From positions 90,725,426 to 90,789,425 of the forward strand of contig CM042162.1 in the NCBI GenBank assembly GCA_023376005.1: a stretch of DNA of 64,000 bases, given 5' to 3'. Of this stretch, positions 61,799-64,000 are shown piece by piece (the stretch's first letter is position 1; every line of letters begins with the position of its first letter). The position numbers and the translations under genes were made by a program. The notes beneath the pieces are model-generated. The model saw nothing but the letters and a program-made list of their open reading frames with translations. It did no database searches and had not been told where the DNA came from. The stretch comes from Doryteuthis pealeii (taxonomy: Eukaryota > Mollusca > Cephalopoda > Myopsida > Loliginidae).

Positions 61799-61918
61799 CT
61801 CTGCCACACATCCATCCACGGAATGGTGTATAAGAGCAATCACAGGTGTAACTCGAATATCCCTCATAACAAGTTCCTCCATTAAAACAAGGGTTGCTAT
61901 GGCATTTACCAATACAGC
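61799..61918 (-). CDS. Nrx-IV: Neurexin-IV/CNTNAP-like exon: EGF-like domain
   Basis: A 120-bp internal exon with acceptor TTTCAG, donor GTAAGA and phase 1-1. It encodes 39 complete residues with seven cysteines (exon residues 1, 5, 10, 16, 25, 27, 37). The last six have EGF spacing around NPCFNGGTC, EGYSSYTCDC and GWMC. The extra leading Cys probably pairs with the preceding laminin-G domain, as is usual in this family. EGF modules in these receptors are extracellular spacers between laminin-G domains. The next exon continues in frame to a laminin-G start. Known of the family: Neurexin-IV/Caspr proteins bind contactin-type partners and organise septate or paranodal junctions. The family call rests on the combined five-exon protein, because an EGF alone would not decide it. 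Confidence 0.92.
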
Positions 61919-62052
61919 CTGAAATAAAAGACATAACATTTTTATTTATGCTTAGTGTTGGATTATTTTGAGGTATAAGATGAATTATAATACACCAATT
62001 GGAATTTAGAGGTAATTAGGAACTTTTGTTTAGTAAATTAGGGTGTACCAGA

Positions 62053-62210
62053 AAAAACAGAACCCACAATTTTTGTAATAAAACTTAATTTTAACTAGGA
62101 GGGTTTAGGGTTAGGGTTGGGGTTTAGGGTTAGTTTAATGGGAAAATAATAATAATTAACCCCCTAGTTAAAATTAAGTTTTATTACAAAATTTGTGGGT
62201 TCTGTTTTTT
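62053..62210. repeat. Inverted repeat with telomere-like centre
   Basis: Arms of about 50 bp (ACAGAACCCACAATTTT-GTAATAAAACTT…). The loop holds GGGTTTAGGGTTAGGGTTGG, degenerate TTAGGG units. Confidence 0.85.
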
Positions 62211-62842
62211 GATGCAATCCCCAAGCAGCTTGAGAGGCCTGAAGCAAATGCTGGTGCCCATATAGAATTTTAAATAAAACTCATAGTTATGAGTGTTCTT
62301 TTCAAATTCCTTTCTTGTAAAAATAATGATTCAGAAATAAATTAATTTTTAATCAGCACTGTATACTAAGATTTTATTGGTGCCTTTCCTTGTATGATTA
62401 GGCATGATTCGATTCTCACTAAATGCTCCATACTTCAGGCCTTGTGCCAAACTAAGCTAAGCTTTGTAAATGATTATATTGTAATGTATCATGTTTATAT
62501 TCATCAATTTTCTAAGAATAAATGTTATCACTCAAGAACGATAACTGCTGATTATTTAGACAGGAGTTGCTTCCCTTAGATTTTACATTCATTGTTGATT
62601 TAAAATTGAATATTTCATTAAGTTGGGTTTGGGGTTTCTTTTAATTTAAAATCTGACTCCTAAATTATAAAAACAAAAAAAATCCTTAACCCTTTTCATT
62701 CTAATTGGACATTATAATACTAAGAAATGGTACCCTTATTTCTATATGTTTGCATTATGCATCACAGTCAATGGCAATGTATTCTAGATCTAGTATTTGT
62801 AAGCAAAGTCTTGAAATAAAAGTAAATATTTGATAAGTTTTA

Positions 62843-63170
62843 TGTTAGAATGTTACATAATTATTGGATCCCTAATACTTATATAAGGTAGTGTAGAAAC
62901 ATAATGGCGATTAGTGCAGCTGATGGCCCTGAGAGTAAGTGACGGCGCTTGACCTCACTCTCACCTTGCCTTCCGGGGATAAATCGTGAGAACCAGAGGG
63001 CATGGAAGACCCTGTCTTCCGGTTTAAGGATAGTAAGTTTAAGTCAGTTAGAAGTTAGAAGCCGAGCTCGTAGGATGTAAGGATCTGCGCAGACGTCTGG
63101 TTTGGGGATTAACAATAAAATAAGATCAAAAGTAAATCGAAGTCTTGTGTTTATTATCTAAAAACTAACA
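62843..63170 (+). repeat. Candidate solo or 5' LTR
   Basis: Bounded by TGTTAG and CTAACA (TG…CA with a 6-bp inverted repeat), 328 bp. It has a TATATAAGG motif near the start and AATAAAATAAG near the end. No target duplication is seen, and the sequence downstream is not coding. Confidence 0.4.
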
Positions 63171-63598
63171 ATGATACAGGGCTTCTGATAACGAGAAATC
63201 CCCATAGAAGACCAGACCCGAAGTCCCCAAGAAAGTCCAGACCATAGAAGATTCCAGACCAAGCCAAAGACGATCAGAATAGCAGCTGGCCAGAAGAATA
63301 GATGTCCAAGATATAGAAGCAAGTAAGAAGTAAAGAAGTAAGAAAGGGTATACAACAAGAATAGGTTGTATAACTAGCCAGATTATAATACAACCAACCT
63401 ATCTCTAGGTTAATAAATACCCACTTTGACAACCACAAATTAGTGGTGCAACCTATCCGCAAGTATATACGGTAGTAACTCAATAACTTTTGATGGTGTG
63501 ATTTAGGTTAAAACAGTGGTTCCCAACTATTTTAATACCATGCCTCATTTTTTTTATTACAAATTTCTTCATGTTCCCCACCCGTTGTTTAGTATGAT

Positions 63599-63846
63599 AT
63601 GACAATATCATAATATATTAATGATTTGAAGGCAATTACAATGCGTATAAAAAATAAAAACAAAAAGATGTTATTTTTGTCTTAAAGATTTCAAAGTAGA
63701 AACTTCATCTTCAGAGGTGTATTTATACACCTTTGAAGATGAAGTTTCTACTTTGAAATCGATAAGACAAAAATAACATCTTTTTGTTTTTATTTTTTAT
63801 ACGCATTGTAATTGCCTTCAAATCATTAATATATTATGATATTGTC
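63599..63846. repeat. Long palindrome P, copy 3 (independent locus)
   Basis: Same core, with arms extended by ATGACAATATCA. It is followed by AACATACTTAACAATGC and AAGCAAATTACCAATTAC, as at the other loci, so the family includes about 50 bp outside the palindrome. Confidence 0.87.
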
Positions 63847-64000
63847 ATAACATACTTAACAATGCGTCAAGCAAATTACCAATTACTTTTATAACAATAT
63901 CAGTTTTGAAGAAGTATAATATAAAAAATTGTATCTTTCAAATAAAACTAAAGGGTTTGACTTCAAATTTAATAAAATAAAATCCATTTTATAATGTGTA

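Noticed and set aside
62101..62135. True telomere or chromosome end
   Set aside because: Only a few degenerate units inside a small inverted repeat, with gene exons on one side and ordinary DNA on the other.

Overview
The window looks like intron-rich, repeat-dense, AT-rich nuclear DNA from an invertebrate animal. The only host gene I can support is on the minus strand: five consecutive exons, with clean GT/AG borders and matching phases, from a Neurexin-IV / contactin-associated-protein (CNTNAP/Caspr) type adhesion receptor. They are 61799-61918 (EGF), 58736-58921, 50206-50345, 27715-27811 and 24610-24732 (together almost all of the last laminin-G domain). Exons upstream of the EGF, and those for the final cysteine, membrane span and cytoplasmic tail, were not found. 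The encoded stretch of about 221 residues keeps motifs typical of the fly Neurexin-IV membrane-proximal region. I could not determine the species. I did not see the octopus/squid SINE core that I know.

The rest is intron or flank filled with repeats. These include nonautonomous Helitron-like elements with a 3' hairpin and CTAG end, two tRNA-derived SINE families (A and B), and a common unclassified element of about 600 bp (family C). There are also decayed non-LTR retrotransposon fragments, a mariner-type transposon remnant with TIRs of about 110 bp, LTR-like pieces, long palindromes, minisatellites, and many (TA)n, (GA)n, (GAA)n and (CTAT)n tracts.

Layout. 1-9982: repeats, and the start of a sequence that recurs later. 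9984-21455: a giant inverted repeat. 21870-24730: mariner remnant, tandem array and the most downstream exon. 24733-36788: introns with Helitrons, SINEs and LINE fragments. 36789-45594: a noisy near-copy of 45596-52817. 45596-64000: three exons and more repeats.

The main structural result is that single N bases at 9983 and 45595 are contig joins whose flanks were not merged. 8499-9982 recurs at 15689-17205. 9984-15688 is an error-rich reverse complement of about 15915-21455. 36789-45594 repeats 45596-52817, including a broken second copy of one exon. If these are assembly or haplotype artefacts, about 16 kb of the window is redundant and the true locus is about 48 kb. One segment inside the second overlap differs completely between copies, which suggests two haplotypes rather than pure read error.

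I found no bacterial-type operons, CRISPR array, rRNA or convincing functional tRNA gene. The long open frames inside simple repeats are not genes.
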